Below, piece after piece: positions 30,371-54,682 of a DNA stretch of 64,000 nt (positions are counted from its first letter, which is position 1; each line of letters starts with the position of its first letter). The position numbers and the translations under genes are program-made. Below the pieces are notes generated by a model. It was given only the letters and a program-made list of their open reading frames with translations, was not told where the DNA came from and ran no database searches. The stretch is from Gyrodactylus bullatarudis (taxonomy: Eukaryota; Platyhelminthes; Monogenea; Gyrodactylidea; Gyrodactylidae), in contig SSNU01000234.1 of NCBI GenBank assembly GCA_012064415.1, positions 100,598-164,597 of the forward strand. The letters run 5' to 3'.

Positions 30371-31351
30371 ATGTGGAAGAGATTTATTGTGAAATTTGCT
30401 CTCATATTTTCCCTCATCTATTTCCTCATATTTTTATTTCTAACAGAAGAAACCAACTTCAAGTTAAAAGAGAAGAAGAAATCAGACAAACGGTACTCCA
30501 CGGAGGATAACCACTTACTGACGAAAAAAGAATTCGAAAAGATTCTAATTAAATATTTGCCCTTACCAAGATGTAATAAACAGTTCTTACCTCAAAGTTA
30601 CTTCAAGTTTCTATCAGATTTCTTGAGCAAAACTACTATAAATTTGTCTATAGAGCCTACTTTTGATAGATTCCGACAAAATATTACCATTCTTGTCCCA
30701 TATCGGAATAGAACAGAGAATTTGCTCTACTTTTTATACTGTCTCCATTCCCATTTGTATCAGACCGGAAAAAACTTCAAGATTATTCTCTTGGAACAAT
30801 CCCAAAAGAACCTCTTTAAACGTGGAAATTTATTCAATGCTGGAGTTATGGAGGTCATGAAAAGCTCTTATAGAACAAACTGCTTCTGTCTTCATGACAT
30901 TGACAAGGTTCCAATGAGTAAAATAACAGATTATTCTTGTCGAAATGATGCGATAACCCAATTAGTATCAGGCGTCAAGTATCAGCATACCGAGGATGTG
31001 ACTTTATATCTAAACGAATATCTCGGTGGTGTCACAATGGTTCATAGAGATGCATATTTACGAATGAATGGACTAAGCAATGTATTCGAGGGTTGGGGTG
31101 GAGAGGATGACAATTTCTATCAAAGAGCGTTGATAAATAAAATCCCAGTGTACAGATATTGGTATTTGATTTTTCACAGATTAACTCATCATAGAGATAG
31201 AATTCCAGATGAAAATAGATTCAATAAAATTGAGCGAAATTATGTCCTGAATACATACCACAAAGATGGTCTATTTCAGGTAAAATATGAGAAGCTTTTT
31301 TACATTAAAAATGTTCATAGATTATTCGATCATATGCTCTTGGAAGTATGA
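30371..31351 (+). CDS. Beta-1,4-galactosyltransferase family (GT7) enzyme
   Basis: A single-exon gene of 326 residues. A short basic N-terminus and a hydrophobic segment at about residues 7-26 make a type II Golgi membrane anchor. The catalytic domain shows VPYRNR (UDP-binding, usually VPFRNR), HDIDKVP (the metal-binding DxD equivalent), YLGGVTMVHRDAYLRMNGLSN, GWGGEDDN (acceptor site) and HHRDR. This is the B4GALT1-6 pattern (GWGGED) rather than the B4GALT7/sqv-3 pattern (GWGRED). The enzyme would add galactose or GalNAc from a UDP-sugar to terminal GlcNAc. The last Asp of the usual GWGGEDDD block is Asn. The protein is shorter than vertebrate B4GALT1 (398 aa) because of a short stem. The lack of introns is unusual in this window and might mean retroposition, though no poly(A) tract is seen. 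Confidence 0.85.
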   Translation: MWKRFIVKFALIFSLIYFLIFLFLTEETNFKLKEKKKSDKRYSTEDNHLLTKKEFEKILIKYLPLPRCNKQFLPQSYFKFLSDFLSKTTINLSIEPTFDRFRQNITILVPYRNRTENLLYFLYCLHSHLYQTGKNFKIILLEQSQKNLFKRGNLFNAGVMEVMKSSYRTNCFCLHDIDKVPMSKITDYSCRNDAITQLVSGVKYQHTEDVTLYLNEYLGGVTMVHRDAYLRMNGLSNVFEGWGGEDDNFYQRALINKIPVYRYWYLIFHRLTHHRDRIPDENRFNKIERNYVLNTYHKDGLFQVKYEKLFYIKNVHRLFDHMLLEV

Positions 31352-31483
31352 ATTTTATTATGCGATTACTTGCAAGTAAATACAATATATATTATAAAAA
31401 TACAGTGTTATTCATGCGTTACCAGAAAAACATTCATTGAATATATAATAAAATATATAAATTTTGAGCCATTCAAGAAGAAA

Positions 31484-32026
31484 ATGAACTTTAAGAAATC
31501 ATATATGCTACTCATAATTGGATTTCTATGTCTTTATTATTATCCAAGATGTGTTCAAGGTACGTTGCAACTGTAACTGTGTGGCGTTGTGGTATCTCTC
31601 CCACCTCTCTTTCGGACCCCTGTACCCTCGGTCCCAGATTCAAACCCTCCCACACTGGGAACATTAAACACTCTTTCTCTGTTCTCTTATTTGTACAATC
31701 ATTAATCTTTATAACTCTGTATATAAATAAAAATGTTCGATTTCAAAAAAAAAAAATTACAATTTTAGCTGCTGAAATGTTCTCTTATTACATAGGGGAC
31801 ATTAATCAGAGAACTTATTGCGTCAACTATTGTTGTGGGAATAAGACCTATGGTTATTGTTGTTGGGACTGTTCAAAGAGGGATGGTTGGCGAAGAATGT
31901 CATGCCAAACAGGCTACACCATTATAACGTAAGTAGTGATTTTCAATATTCTAGAGTTGTGACGATTTCTTTTTTGCTAGGTATACTTGCAAATTTGATT
32001 CTCGTCTGTTGTACTCATTAAAATAG
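31484..32026 (+). CDS. Small secreted cysteine-rich protein
   Basis: Three exons (31484-31559, 31769-31928, 31981-32026) give 93 residues; the exon lengths sum to an exact codon number. Residues 1-26 are a clear signal peptide: basic start, then LLIIGFLCLYYY, with a likely cut after a VQG-type site. The mature part of about 67 residues has eight cysteines arranged YCVNYCC, GYCCWDC, SC and TC, so four disulfides are possible, with many aromatic residues. The CC spacing loosely recalls Shisa/WBP1-type modules, but I do not recognise a family. No transmembrane segment follows. Function is unknown; an extracellular role is all the sequence supports. The first intron is almost entirely a SINE. Confidence 0.65.
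31575..31756 (+). mobile_element. tRNA-derived SINE with poly(A) tail
   Basis: A GC-richer island of about 180 bp inside an intron. It has a box A-like 'tggcgttgtgg' and, about 50 bp on, a box B-like 'gattcaaaccc', followed by a non-tRNA body and a terminal A12 run. This is the standard build of a tRNA-derived SINE transcribed by RNA polymerase III. I could not define a clean target-site duplication. Confidence 0.75.
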
Positions 32027-32672
32027 TAAGATTTAAATTAGTTTTACCGTTTTACAATTCCTCCCTTAAAGACAATTGAAATAACAAAAGAAGATTTTCC
32101 AGTGATATCCAGATGACAAAGAACTCCATTTAAGAATAAATTTATTGATGAAACAGTTCTACCCTGTTACCCCCTTATACATATCAATTTGTGATGTATC
32201 ATTAATGAAATCATGTTGAATTCATTGATGGCTGAACAAGTGTCATCATTTATTACATAATATTTAATATATACTCGTGTAAGTAGGCTGGTGATTTGTA
32301 AAATATTCAAGAAAACTATTAAAGTACAGTTATTACTATTATTACAGTTACACAGTAATATCTGTGTAAAAGTGATCTCTACCTCTCTGCCCCCTGAAGA
32401 ATAATATTTATTATAATTGCATACTAATGAGTAGGCATATGTATAGAATATTTTAATTTTTACCAAACTAATTCAATTTCAGCAATATATCATTACCCTA
32501 TGAATATTTTTCATTGATATTTTAAGGTTATACTCATGAAATGTAGTTACCTCATTGTACCGAATTTCAAGAGAATATCGCAAAAATGAAATTTAATATT
32601 TTTTTCATCATATAAAGCAGATTTTTATTCCTACTTGAAGAGAATTTTAAAACTAATCTTGTCACAAAATTC
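32027..32672. other. Gene-free AT-rich interval
   Basis: Downstream of the Cys-rich gene. No exon-like sequence or clear repeat is seen on either strand. Confidence 0.5.
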
Positions 32673-33516
32673 CAGGTGGATACCATGCTTTTCAAGACCA
32701 TGAAGCGAATTTAAACTTTGGACTGGCAAAAATCGATGAAATTTTCATGTAAATCCTATTCCATCCCAATTCTATCCCCCATACCCTTTCACACATTCTA
32801 CGTGTAATTACAAAAGCTGTTAAAGTAATTAGTGACCAAGTATAATAATTATTTTTTGATTAACTCTCTTTTCATGCCTAATCTTAATAATTATAATTAT
32901 AATTATTATATATCCGAGGGTCTCTTGCATTCCCATCTCATCAAGGTCACGTTAGTGACGCAGTAATTATTTTCTAATTTTTTCATAATTTTATTGCCCA
33001 GCTATGTCTGTTTTCGATCCTTCATTTGTCCAATCAAAATCGAGCTCACAGTTGAAAAACTTATTAAATTCTTTCATACCAAACCCTTCTTGAATACTAG
33101 CATGAAGCACGATCTACGTTTGAAAGTTTAATATCCCTGAAAATTACGATGGCAATTCTAAAGCATGGAATAATTTGGAGATATTCTTATGCGCCATCAT
33201 GAGATTCCATCAATTTCAATGGCCTCTAGATGGATTATGACTGCGTTTGATAATGTAAAAACTTGTGTGATTGAGAACTGTTTCATACATTCCACGATAT
33301 GGTTGAATGAATAAATGATTTGTTATTAATTATTATGGTCACTAATTACTTTAACAGCTTTTGTAATTGCATGTAGAATGTGTGAAAGGGTATGGGGGAT
33401 AGAATTGGGATGGAATAGGATTTACATAAAAATTTCATCAAAAAACTCAATATCGATTTTTGCCAGTCCAAAGTTTAAATTCGCTTCATGGTCTTGAAAA
33501 GCATGGTATCCACCTG
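32673..33516. mobile_element. TIR element of 844 bp with arms of about 170 bp
   Basis: The left end CAGGTGGATACCATGC and the reverse complement of the right end are identical, and similarity runs to about 32845 and back from about 33335. CAGGTG...CACCTG termini recall hAT-like ends, but the 8-bp flanks (caaaattc and taattata) do not match. The centre has a short open stretch near 33140-33240 (ENYDGNSKAWNNLEIFL) reminiscent of a retrotransposon Gag N-terminus; this is tentative. Confidence 0.75.
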
Positions 33517-36267
33517 TAATTATATTTTCACTAATTTTTTTTTTTTTTGTTAGAAAATGATTCTTTATTGAAAAAGGAATAATAATAGAAAAAATCGAAA
33601 TGAAAGGTAATTTTTGTACAATATATAATAAAATTCTGATATCTGGTGTTTTGTAATATATTCAAAATTGAGAAAGTAATCTTGTCTATGAATATCTTTT
33701 AAATTGGCGTTTGCTAATCTGAAAAATTTTAACGAAATCAATCTGGTTTCCATTACTAATGAAGATCAGGATAGAGAAGCGTATAAGAGTAATCAATTTT
33801 TGATCTTATATGTCCCAATGATCTTATGAGAGTATGAAGAATTTTTAGTCAGTAATCGGATAAGTGTAGTGCTCAGGATCTTGATTGGCTAACACATAAA
33901 AAAACATTTTTACAGTATCGAAGTGAACTATTTTAGGTCAGTTATGGGATATCCTGTATTTTAAGGAGTTTATTTTTACATAGAAGAAAAAGTACGATGA
34001 ATTCAACCAATGACAAAAAAAGTCCAGGATTCATCCTTTCGCAAATGATTTTTCAATAAACTTTAGGGGTAGTGAAAAACAATGGATCCAAATACGAAGA
34101 AAATAACACATTTTATCTCAATTTTGACAAATCATTGATCTTGGGCATCGACAATCAATTTTATGAATAATATTCTGTTTCCAAACTATTTTTATCAGGG
34201 TAATCTAAATATTTTTTATTCTAATCTTTTTTCAAGTGATGAATTACATATTATCAGAGTTATTACTCAAATAATTCTGATTACTATAACAATTAATGTA
34301 ATTTTTATAATCCTTATTCTTAAAGAAATACTACACCCTACTCTCCCCTTTCTTTTTCTACAGATAGACCAATACAAGCCAGAAGACAACATAGTCAGGT
34401 AGCAAGCGAACAACGTCAATTTATGAATAATACATCAGAATTCGATTTATTTACAATTTATAAATTTTAATATTCACACATTTAAATCAAATGAAATTGG
34501 AATTACCTTTTTTTCGTTTTAAAAAAATTTCCCTTACTATTTTTCTTTTCTCCCTCATGAAATTGTTTTCCTCGCTTTTAATCGGGGCATCAACCTATTT
34601 TACATCCATAATTTGATTACCGTTAGGCTCTTTTTTTTCTTCTTCTAGTCAACAGTGTAACTTGCGTTTTATATTTGTTTTCATTTCCGTAAAAAATGGA
34701 GATATTTAAGTGAAGGTCTAAAATTTAATGCGAATTTACGTATTGGTCAGCTGAAATTAGCTTTTGAGGTCAGATTAGGGATCAGCCTGAAATTCTAGTT
34801 TGATATCTCCACAACTCTCTTTTCCCCACCCATGTTTCTAAAGAACTCGTGTTTTGTAAATACATCGTAAAAGATGTGTTATTTGTTCTACCTTTTGATC
34901 TATTTTTTATCTTTTTCCCCAAGTCTTTTTGTATTCTGAAGAATTCTGTTTTGCCAATTTTGAGCATTGACCAAATTTTCGGAAGAGAGCATTATCTAGA
35001 GCAAATAGATAAAATTGAATAATTTGATCATAATTTCTGATTTTTTTCAACGATGATACAATAGTATATCACAATCACGTATTCATATATTTCAACATTT
35101 TTCACATTCTGTTATATAATGCTCCTGTTCTTAAATGATTGAGCAAGTAAGACACATTAAAAAGTTGTACCTGAATATTCAAGAGCAGAAATAGAACAAT
35201 TTTATTTAAATCCATCAGATTGAATATCGAATTACAAAATGACTCAGAAAAAATTATGGAAACTTAAGAATCTATTTACAGGCTCATTTCAAAACGTTTA
35301 TTTTGATTTTCTCCTGAATTGCCTGACATGTGTGACTGTAATAAACTTTAAATGTATTCTCATCGATTATAACCAGATGAGTGTCTTTAGTCATACCTAG
35401 CATCAATGTATCTTGTAAAATGTTGATCGAATTTAAGATTCGCAAGTTCGGAATGATAAAATGTACTATTGTAAGCTATATTTTAGGAGTCTTTATATTA
35501 TTACACCTGAGTAAATTCTCCTAGTGCTAAAAGATAATAAGACATTTCTTTTATTGTCAAACAATTGTGATTTATTTCAATTCATTTTTCTTTAGCTTTG
35601 ATAGCCTTGTATAAATAATAACTGATTTATGAATGAATTTGTATTTTTTTAGTATTTTAAATGAATGAATGTTCTTTCAGCTTTCATCGAAAATCTTTTT
35701 AAAAATCATATAACATTAAGTGGATTTCATAAAAGATTCATGACTTTTTTATGACACGAATCTTGAAGTTAACTTTGGGCGAGGAGTTTTACAATTTTAA
35801 CTGGCAATTAACAATTCTTTTAAAATTAAACAATGAAAAATCATAATCTTTAAAATTACAAATAAAATAAGTTAAGAAGGATATCAAGGGACTTGAGGAG
35901 AATTTGAGACCTGTACAATTTTACATAACAAGATTTGGGCATAATGAGGAACGTGAATGTTTTAGGGGAATTCAAGACAGAACTTTATGAAGTGGCATTT
36001 CTCAGGCATTTATACAATCTTGGATGAATATTCTCAAAGACCTGAGATGGATGTTTTACAAATCTGAAGAAATTATAATTATGACTAGATGTTTTCTTTT
36101 TAATTCGAGTTTAGTGAGTCTGACGAGTCTAAACTTTTCCATTAAATAAATGCAATTAAATTATTTGTTTGTAAAATTCTGGGAGACGACTAGTGAACAA
36201 GCATTTTCTGTAGAGAATTTATCCAATTGGGAAATAAGGATTTCTTTTTCAAAATACTACACCAAAG
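33517..36267. other. Gene-free interval before the YY1-like gene
   Basis: About 2.7 kb of AT-rich sequence with only short open frames (none over about 80 codons with family features). It probably contains the 3' UTR and flank of the minus-strand YY1-like gene. I see no RNA gene or clear repeat here. Confidence 0.5.
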
Positions 36268-49370
<13,103 letters not shown>

Positions 49371-49746
49371 TACGCAATTTTAGTGGTAGATCATTTCATT
49401 GCTTAAATTCCCACTAATTACAATTTTTTAATTAAAACAAGAATCATTATTCAACAATTGATAACTTCTTTGTTTGACTAATTCTAAATATAAATCCATA
49501 CACATGGTTACTTTACGATTTTCATTCTACAGATGAAAACACATGAAAGTTATTTTGAAAAAGACTTGTACATTCTTGATGACTCAAGTTTGATAACAAT
49601 AGGAAATACATTGAGTATCCATAACAAGATCTACGTAATATTTATTCAATTGGCTTTAATGACAGTAATTCATAAGAATATTATTCTTAACAATAATATT
49701 CTAGATTGTATTGTTTGACACCAACCAATGCACATCAAAATCTTTA
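49371..49746. promoter_or_regulatory. Divergent promoter region
   Basis: These 376 bp separate the YY1-like ATG (minus, 49370) from the ATG of the unrecognised gene at 49747 (plus). There is no coding signal and no obvious TATA box. The region presumably holds both promoters. Confidence 0.4.
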
Positions 49747-50327
49747 ATGAACATTAGTTCATCAGATAGCCAAGATTTGAAAAATATATTCCATGACAGA
49801 AAATGTCTTAAAATCTTTCAGTCTAGCTTCGGGTAAACTCTTTAACATAACCTAAAGGAATCCTGATGAACTATCTGTAATAACATTGATCTCTACTAGC
49901 AATGGAATTTCATTCAATAAGTATTTAGAAAATGTTTCGAAACTATATGATTGTTACGAACTTGAAATCACCAAAGAGTCAAACGATCAAGTGAATTAAA
50001 ATTATTAATCTAGTCAAGGTGAAATTGAATATAAACCAAGTTCTGGTAGAACAATATGGTATTGGTAAGAGATGTTTCGTCATAAAGAAAATTGAACATA
50101 TACCTGGAAATGTATTCAACATTTTCCATGGTTTCGTTGATAAGGTTGTTTCACCATTTCCTGGATCAAAATTTATTATGACAGTTGATTCTAGGATTGA
50201 CCATCAAAAGTCTGTACAATATGGATTACGTCAAAAACTTATAAACTCATGGAGTAAAGATTTAATTTTGGAAGAAATAGACGCTATATTTGCTAGATTG
50301 GCAGGGAAAATATGCGAAATATATTAA
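49747..50327 (+). CDS. Unrecognised 175-residue protein
   Basis: Exons 49747-49832, 49858-49990 and 50019-50327, with introns of 25 and 28 nt, give 528 coding bases, an exact multiple of three. The product is a mixed alpha/beta soluble protein without signal peptide or membrane segment. Features are a Ser/Asp-rich start, an Ile/Leu-rich middle (SVITLISTSNG), a basic-hydrophobic core (GIGKRCFVIKKIEHIPGN) and a C-terminal helix ending in ARLAGKICEIY. I do not recognise a family. The small exons and the donor of intron 2 (gtgaat) are the least certain parts. It lies 242 bp upstream of the septin gene on the same strand. Confidence 0.5.
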
Positions 50328-50569
50328 TTTTCTACACAGATAAATTTTATCATGTTGCTGAATCTAGTTAATATCGATTAATTGAGTAATAAATGATTAA
50401 ATAATATCAAATGCTATGGAAAGTCAAATCCAATCAGTAACTGACTGTCAGTTTCAATTTTTAAATCAAATTATGTTAATATAACTAAACAAGACATTTG
50501 TTGTGTATCTATTCAATTTTGTTTTATTATTGATTTAATTCAATAAAATTCATAAAATAGCCATAACTA

Positions 50570-51914
50570 ATGCCCTCAGAAGTCGCTCTTGCTGAAGTAT
50601 TTAATTAGTTAATTTTCTTTAGAGTGAAATCCGTCACCTTACTATAAATAGCCATGTTGGTTTTGATACAATACCTGATCAATTGGTGAATAAAGCCATA
50701 GTTCAAGGTTTTGTCTTTAATATTCTATGTGTTGGAGAAACAGGTCTTGGCAAATCTACTCTTATGGAAACTCTATTTAAGCGTTCTTTCGACTTTGAAG
50801 AGTCTAGTTCTATTCTTCAGGAAGTTAATTTGGAATCTAAAACATATGGTAAGGAAATACTGTGATATTTTTCCAGATCTTAAAGAAGGAAATGTCAATC
50901 TTAAACTTACAATAACTGAAACTAAATGCTTTGGCAATGAAATTAATAAAGAGGAAAGTTGTTCCGCTGTCATAGAGTATATAGAGCAACAATACGAGAA
51001 TTTTTTACAGGAGGAACTGAAAATGCAAAGAAATTTGGAAAAATTTCATGATACCAGACCTCATCTATGTCTTTATTTTATATCCCCTACCGGGCATAGC
51101 TTAAAATCATTGGATTTGGTATCAATGAAGAAACTTCATAGACGTGTTAATGTAATTCCAATCATTGCCAAATCTGATACAATCAACAAGGCTGAACTAG
51201 CCATTTTCAAACAGAGAATCATGAATGAAATCAAAGAAAACGATATAAACATTTATAATTTTCCCCTTGATGATGCCACAGTCAAGGATATAAATGCTGC
51301 AAATAATTCTTTACTTCCATTCGCTATAGTCGGAAGTACTGACGAGATTAAAATCAACGGTAAGAGTGTTAGGGTCCGCCAATACCCATGGGGTACAGTT
51401 CAAGTTGACAATGAGTTACATTGTGACTTTACTAAACTTCGAGATATGATCCTACGTGTTAATATGGAAGATTTAAGAGAGAGAACCCACTTTGTTCATT
51501 ATGAAGCTTATCGTCAAATTCGACTAACTGAGATGGGCTTCAAGGATGATGATACCCTTAGTCTCAAAGAAAAATATGAAAAAAGACGTGAACTTCAAAA
51601 GGCTGAGCTTCTGAGAAAAGAAGAGGAGATGAGGCAAATTTTTGTGGAAAAAGTTCGGGAAAAAGAGCAAGTTCTTAGAGACACTGAAAAAGAAGTGAGT
51701 CTTAAAATTAAATTTAGAATTTGAAAATCAAGCTAAAAACCTTTCTTAGATAACTGATAGATTCGATAACTTGAAGCGAAAACATATGGAAACTAAACGA
51801 AACCTTGAAGAAAGAAGAAGGTTACTAGATACTGAGATCGCTGCGTTCAAGAAACGTCAACAAATTGCACTCGAGGCTCAGAATAAAACGATGACTAGCA
51901 AGAAGAAAAAATAG
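50570..51914 (+). CDS. Septin of the SEPT6/8/10/11 group
   Basis: Four exons (50570-50596, 50623-50848, 50877-51694, 51750-51914) encode 411 residues; the first two introns are 26 and 28 nt. Septins are GTP-binding proteins that form hetero-oligomeric filaments in cytokinesis and cortical organisation. Visible are [14 protein letters not shown], the P-loop [18 protein letters not shown] [12 protein letters not shown], the G4 motif AKSD, the septin-unique element ([15 protein letters not shown], here [14 protein letters not shown]) and a C-terminal coiled coil from about residue 310. The wording matches the SEPT6 group. The G3/switch II site is altered: the family VDTVGFGD stretch here reads TETKCFGN, so the DxxG motif is lost. 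Together with the known lack of hydrolysis in the SEPT6 group, this predicts a non-hydrolysing subunit. AATAAA lies at 52005. Confidence 0.92.
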
Positions 51915-52052
51915 TACACGTTTGTTAGTTGTTCGAATTACTCAGCCCAAGGTCTTAGCAAATTTTTTAATGTTTAAATAATTTTATAACTATGCATTTG
52001 TTTTAATAAAAGCTTGTATGATTCAAAAGTCTTTTTCCCAATTAAAAACTAT

Positions 52053-52616
52053 TTATTCCATTGGATCAACAGTGGTTTTTTCAGTAACATAGATTCCGTC
52101 CAAGAACTTTCTTATATCTTTGTTGTGGATCATACAGGACTGGTGAATTAGAGCTGCAGATCTGGCAACGTTCTCAACATCATTACCATAGAGTTTGATC
52201 TCGTCTTTTTGACCAGTTTGGTCAACCATGACGCCAGGAGCCATTTTGATAAGTCTGTCATTTTTCTGGCCTAGGTAATTTCTGATCTCCATACTCTTCT
52301 TGCCATCTTGGATAACCATATTGATAGGGAAATGAGCGTAAGCAGATTTCATTTTATAGAGGAATCCGTAAGTAACACCCTTGAACATATTCTCAATATG
52401 AGAGCAGACTGTTCTGACAGCAGCATTCTCTTTTTTGACACTGAAGTATTTTTTCACGTGAATTTTGTCCTTGATTACATGTAAATCAATGGCCAAATGT
52501 TTAAAATCACGAACGAGCTTTCCACGCTTTCCTTCTATAACGATAACACGTGCCCTAGTCTTGACTTTGATTCCTTCTGGAATGGTGACGGTTTCATGAA
52601 CACAAATTTGCTTCAT
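52053..52616 (-). CDS. RPL9: 60S ribosomal protein L9 (uL6)
   Basis: An uninterrupted coding exon of 187 residues, close to the human 192. The sequence follows L9 throughout: TVTIPEGIKV, RTVCSHIENMFKGVTYGF, YKMKSAYAHFPIN, EIRNYLGQK, and the C-terminal NKDIRKFLDGIYVTEK. uL6 sits near the GTPase centre of the large subunit. The 5' UTR has a probable 39-nt cis intron (52619-52657, gtaagc...ctcccag) ending two bases before the ATG. The stop overlaps an AATAAA, and the gene converges on the septin gene with 138 bp between stops. Confidence 0.95.
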   Translation of the reverse strand: MKQICVHETVTIPEGIKVKTRARVIVIEGKRGKLVRDFKHLAIDLHVIKDKIHVKKYFSVKKENAAVRTVCSHIENMFKGVTYGFLYKMKSAYAHFPINMVIQDGKKSMEIRNYLGQKNDRLIKMAPGVMVDQTGQKDEIKLYGNDVENVARSAALIHQSCMIHNKDIRKFLDGIYVTEKTTVDPME

Positions 52617-52723
52617 AACTGGGAGATCTAGAAGATTATAAAATCGACCATGCTTACCTCAGATATTTGAGTGAACTGACAATCAATGAATAATTAAAAC
52701 AAAATGCGGTAGTGATTTAGTAA
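52617..52723. promoter_or_regulatory. 107-bp bidirectional promoter between RPL9 and XPNPEP3
   Basis: Only 107 bp separate the two divergent ATGs, and part of that is the RPL9 5' UTR intron. The shared core promoter must therefore be extremely compact, or XPNPEP3 transcription starts within it. No TATA box is seen. Confidence 0.5.
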
Positions 52724-54139
52724 ATGTTTGTTGGAATTAACCGAACATTCAAGCGTTATTTTTCAATTCTAGGTAAAATACCGGCTAATGAGTTGTTGCA
52801 AAGACGGTTAAACTTTTCAAAATTATTTGATTTTTTTCCTAGTAATCAGGATAATCAAATTTTCGTTTTTTTCCCTCCATTAAAGACTTTCTCACACCAT
52901 CATATTGAAAATCAATTCTTTCCTGACACTTATTCATATTATCTATCTAATAACAAGATTCCATCAAGTTATTTCATAGTAGACCGTATTAATGGAAAAT
53001 ATTCATACAAAATATTTATCAAAGAGCAAAGTCAAACAGAAGAACTATGGTGTGGAAAGCAAAAATCTTCAGAAGAAATTTCTGATCTAACATGCTGTTC
53101 CGTACACTATCTTGATGGAATGCATGATTATTTGTCAGAATTCAAATCTAAAGGTTCCTTCAATTTATGGATGAGATACTTTAATTTTATTCAAGATCAA
53201 AGTAATAATCCATATTTAGAAACCATTAAAGGAGTTCTGGAAACTCTGGGAGTATCTCTTAAGGACGTCAGAGACCCAACAAAATACTTGGATCAACTTC
53301 GGGTCGTAAAGTCAAATTATGAGATAAATTGCATTCAAAATGCATGTCTTCTTTCCGATAATTTACTTGATGAATGCTTACAACATAAGGAATGGGACAA
53401 CGAAAAAAACTTTCATGACTTTATTGATAATTTTTATCGAATCAATAATTCCCAGATAAGCTTCCAACCTATCGTGGCATCAGGAAATAATGGTACAACT
53501 ATTCATTATTCAAATAATAATGAAAAAATTAAGGATGAAAGTCTAATTTTAATCGACACTGGATGTTGGTTCGAAGGATACTCCTCAGACATTACTAGAA
53601 CTCTTCCAATTCGTAAAGGAGCTTTTAATCTTCATCAGAGAATTTTGTACGACGTGGTATCAGAAGTTCATAAAATATGCGTCGAACATATTGAAAATAA
53701 TTTAGCTACCAATTTCCACGATTTAAATGTTCTCATGTATAAACTTGTAGGCAATTTCCTACTCGAAGAATCAATAATCGATTCAGATCATAAAACACCC
53801 GAAGTAAATAATTATTTATTCATTTTTCCATAGTTTATTAAGCTTGTCTGTCCTCATGGAATTGGACATTTTCTTGGCCTCGATGTTCATGATTGCGGGA
53901 CAATCGGCAGAGATATAGAGCTTCCCCAAGATTCTGTCTTTACAATCGAACCAGGAATTTATATAAATAAAAACAATATGAATATGAACTTCATAAGAAA
54001 AGAATTTCATGGTATTGCTGTACGAATAGAAAATGATTACCACCTATTGTATAAAGATGGAAAAAGAAAATTGCAATGTTTAAATAAATTCCCCTACAAA
54101 TCAATCGATATAGAGGAAAAAATGAAGAATTTTGTATGA
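52724..54139 (+). CDS. Mitochondrial Xaa-Pro aminopeptidase 3-like (M24B)
   Basis: Two exons (52724-53803 and 53834-54139) around a 30-nt intron encode 461 residues; human XPNPEP3 has 507. The enzyme removes N-terminal residues preceding proline, and in mitochondria it processes imported proteins (Icp55-like role). The basic, Arg/Lys-rich start (NRTFKRYF) suits a mitochondrial presequence. The aminopeptidase P N-domain is followed by the pita-bread metalloprotease fold. Dinuclear metal ligands are present: Asp in LIDTGCW, Asp in SDITRT, His in PHGIGHFLGLDVHD, Glu in TIEPGIY and Glu in RIEND. It starts 107 bp from RPL9, divergent, and ends 22 bp from the MYDGF stop, convergent. Confidence 0.9.
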
Positions 54140-54161
54140 ATAAAAAATTTATACAATGAGG

Positions 54162-54682
54162 TCAAAGATCTTGATGTTCTATTTGAGTAAATGATAGCGA
54201 TATTTTACTGAGCTCGCTTTTGAAACTTGGTCCTTTGGTCAATGAATTTTTGTTTTTCTCAAATTTTAATTCTTGAGCTCCTAGTTCTCTGCTGTTAGCG
54301 TTTCCGCTGCCACTTAGACTCTCAACTTTTCCGTTAACAACTAGAAGAAAGTCTTGGAAAAACAGGTATGAATCGGAGTTAGCTTCTCTTGTCACGATGC
54401 AGGAAAAGGTATTATGATCAATAGCTTTTATAATAATCATTTTCCATTGCTAGATAATATGAATATTTAATTTACTTCACTAGTTCCTCCCTGACAAACG
54501 TAACTGAAAACACACTCGAAACCATCCTAAAGATAAGAACGAAAGTGATTTACTCTTGTTAAAATTTCAGTATTCCGTGATCCACCCGGTCTTACATTTA
54601 TATCCTTACTGATTAAGTTTTCAGAACATGATAAAACTGAAAACAATAGAAAAAATACTTTTATTGACCCATTCAAATTCAT
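54162..54682 (-). CDS. MYDGF: Myeloid-derived growth factor (MYDGF/UPF0556) orthologue
   Basis: Three exons (54682-54554, 54526-54476, 54449-54162) with introns of 27 and 26 nt encode 155 residues; the human precursor has 173. A signal peptide lies at residues about 6-20 (VFFLLFSVLSC). Conserved MYDGF features are VRPGG after the signal, FECVFSYVCQGGTSEQWKM (human: YTCMFTYASQGGTNEQWQM), SYLFFQDF and FKSELSKI near the C-terminus. MYDGF is a secreted or ER-resident protein with growth-factor activity in vertebrates; its invertebrate role is unclear. The C-terminus here is HQDL, which may act as a divergent ER-retention signal (vertebrate copies end RTEL). Confidence 0.88.

Noticed and set aside
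33140..33240. Gag-like open stretch in the 32673-33516 element
   Set aside because: Only about 30 residues with weak resemblance; not enough to call a retrotransposon.
49991..50018. Alternative 23-nt intron ending at 50013 in the unrecognised gene
   Set aside because: It brings a stop codon in frame; the acceptor at 50018 keeps the frame open, so the 28-nt version was used.
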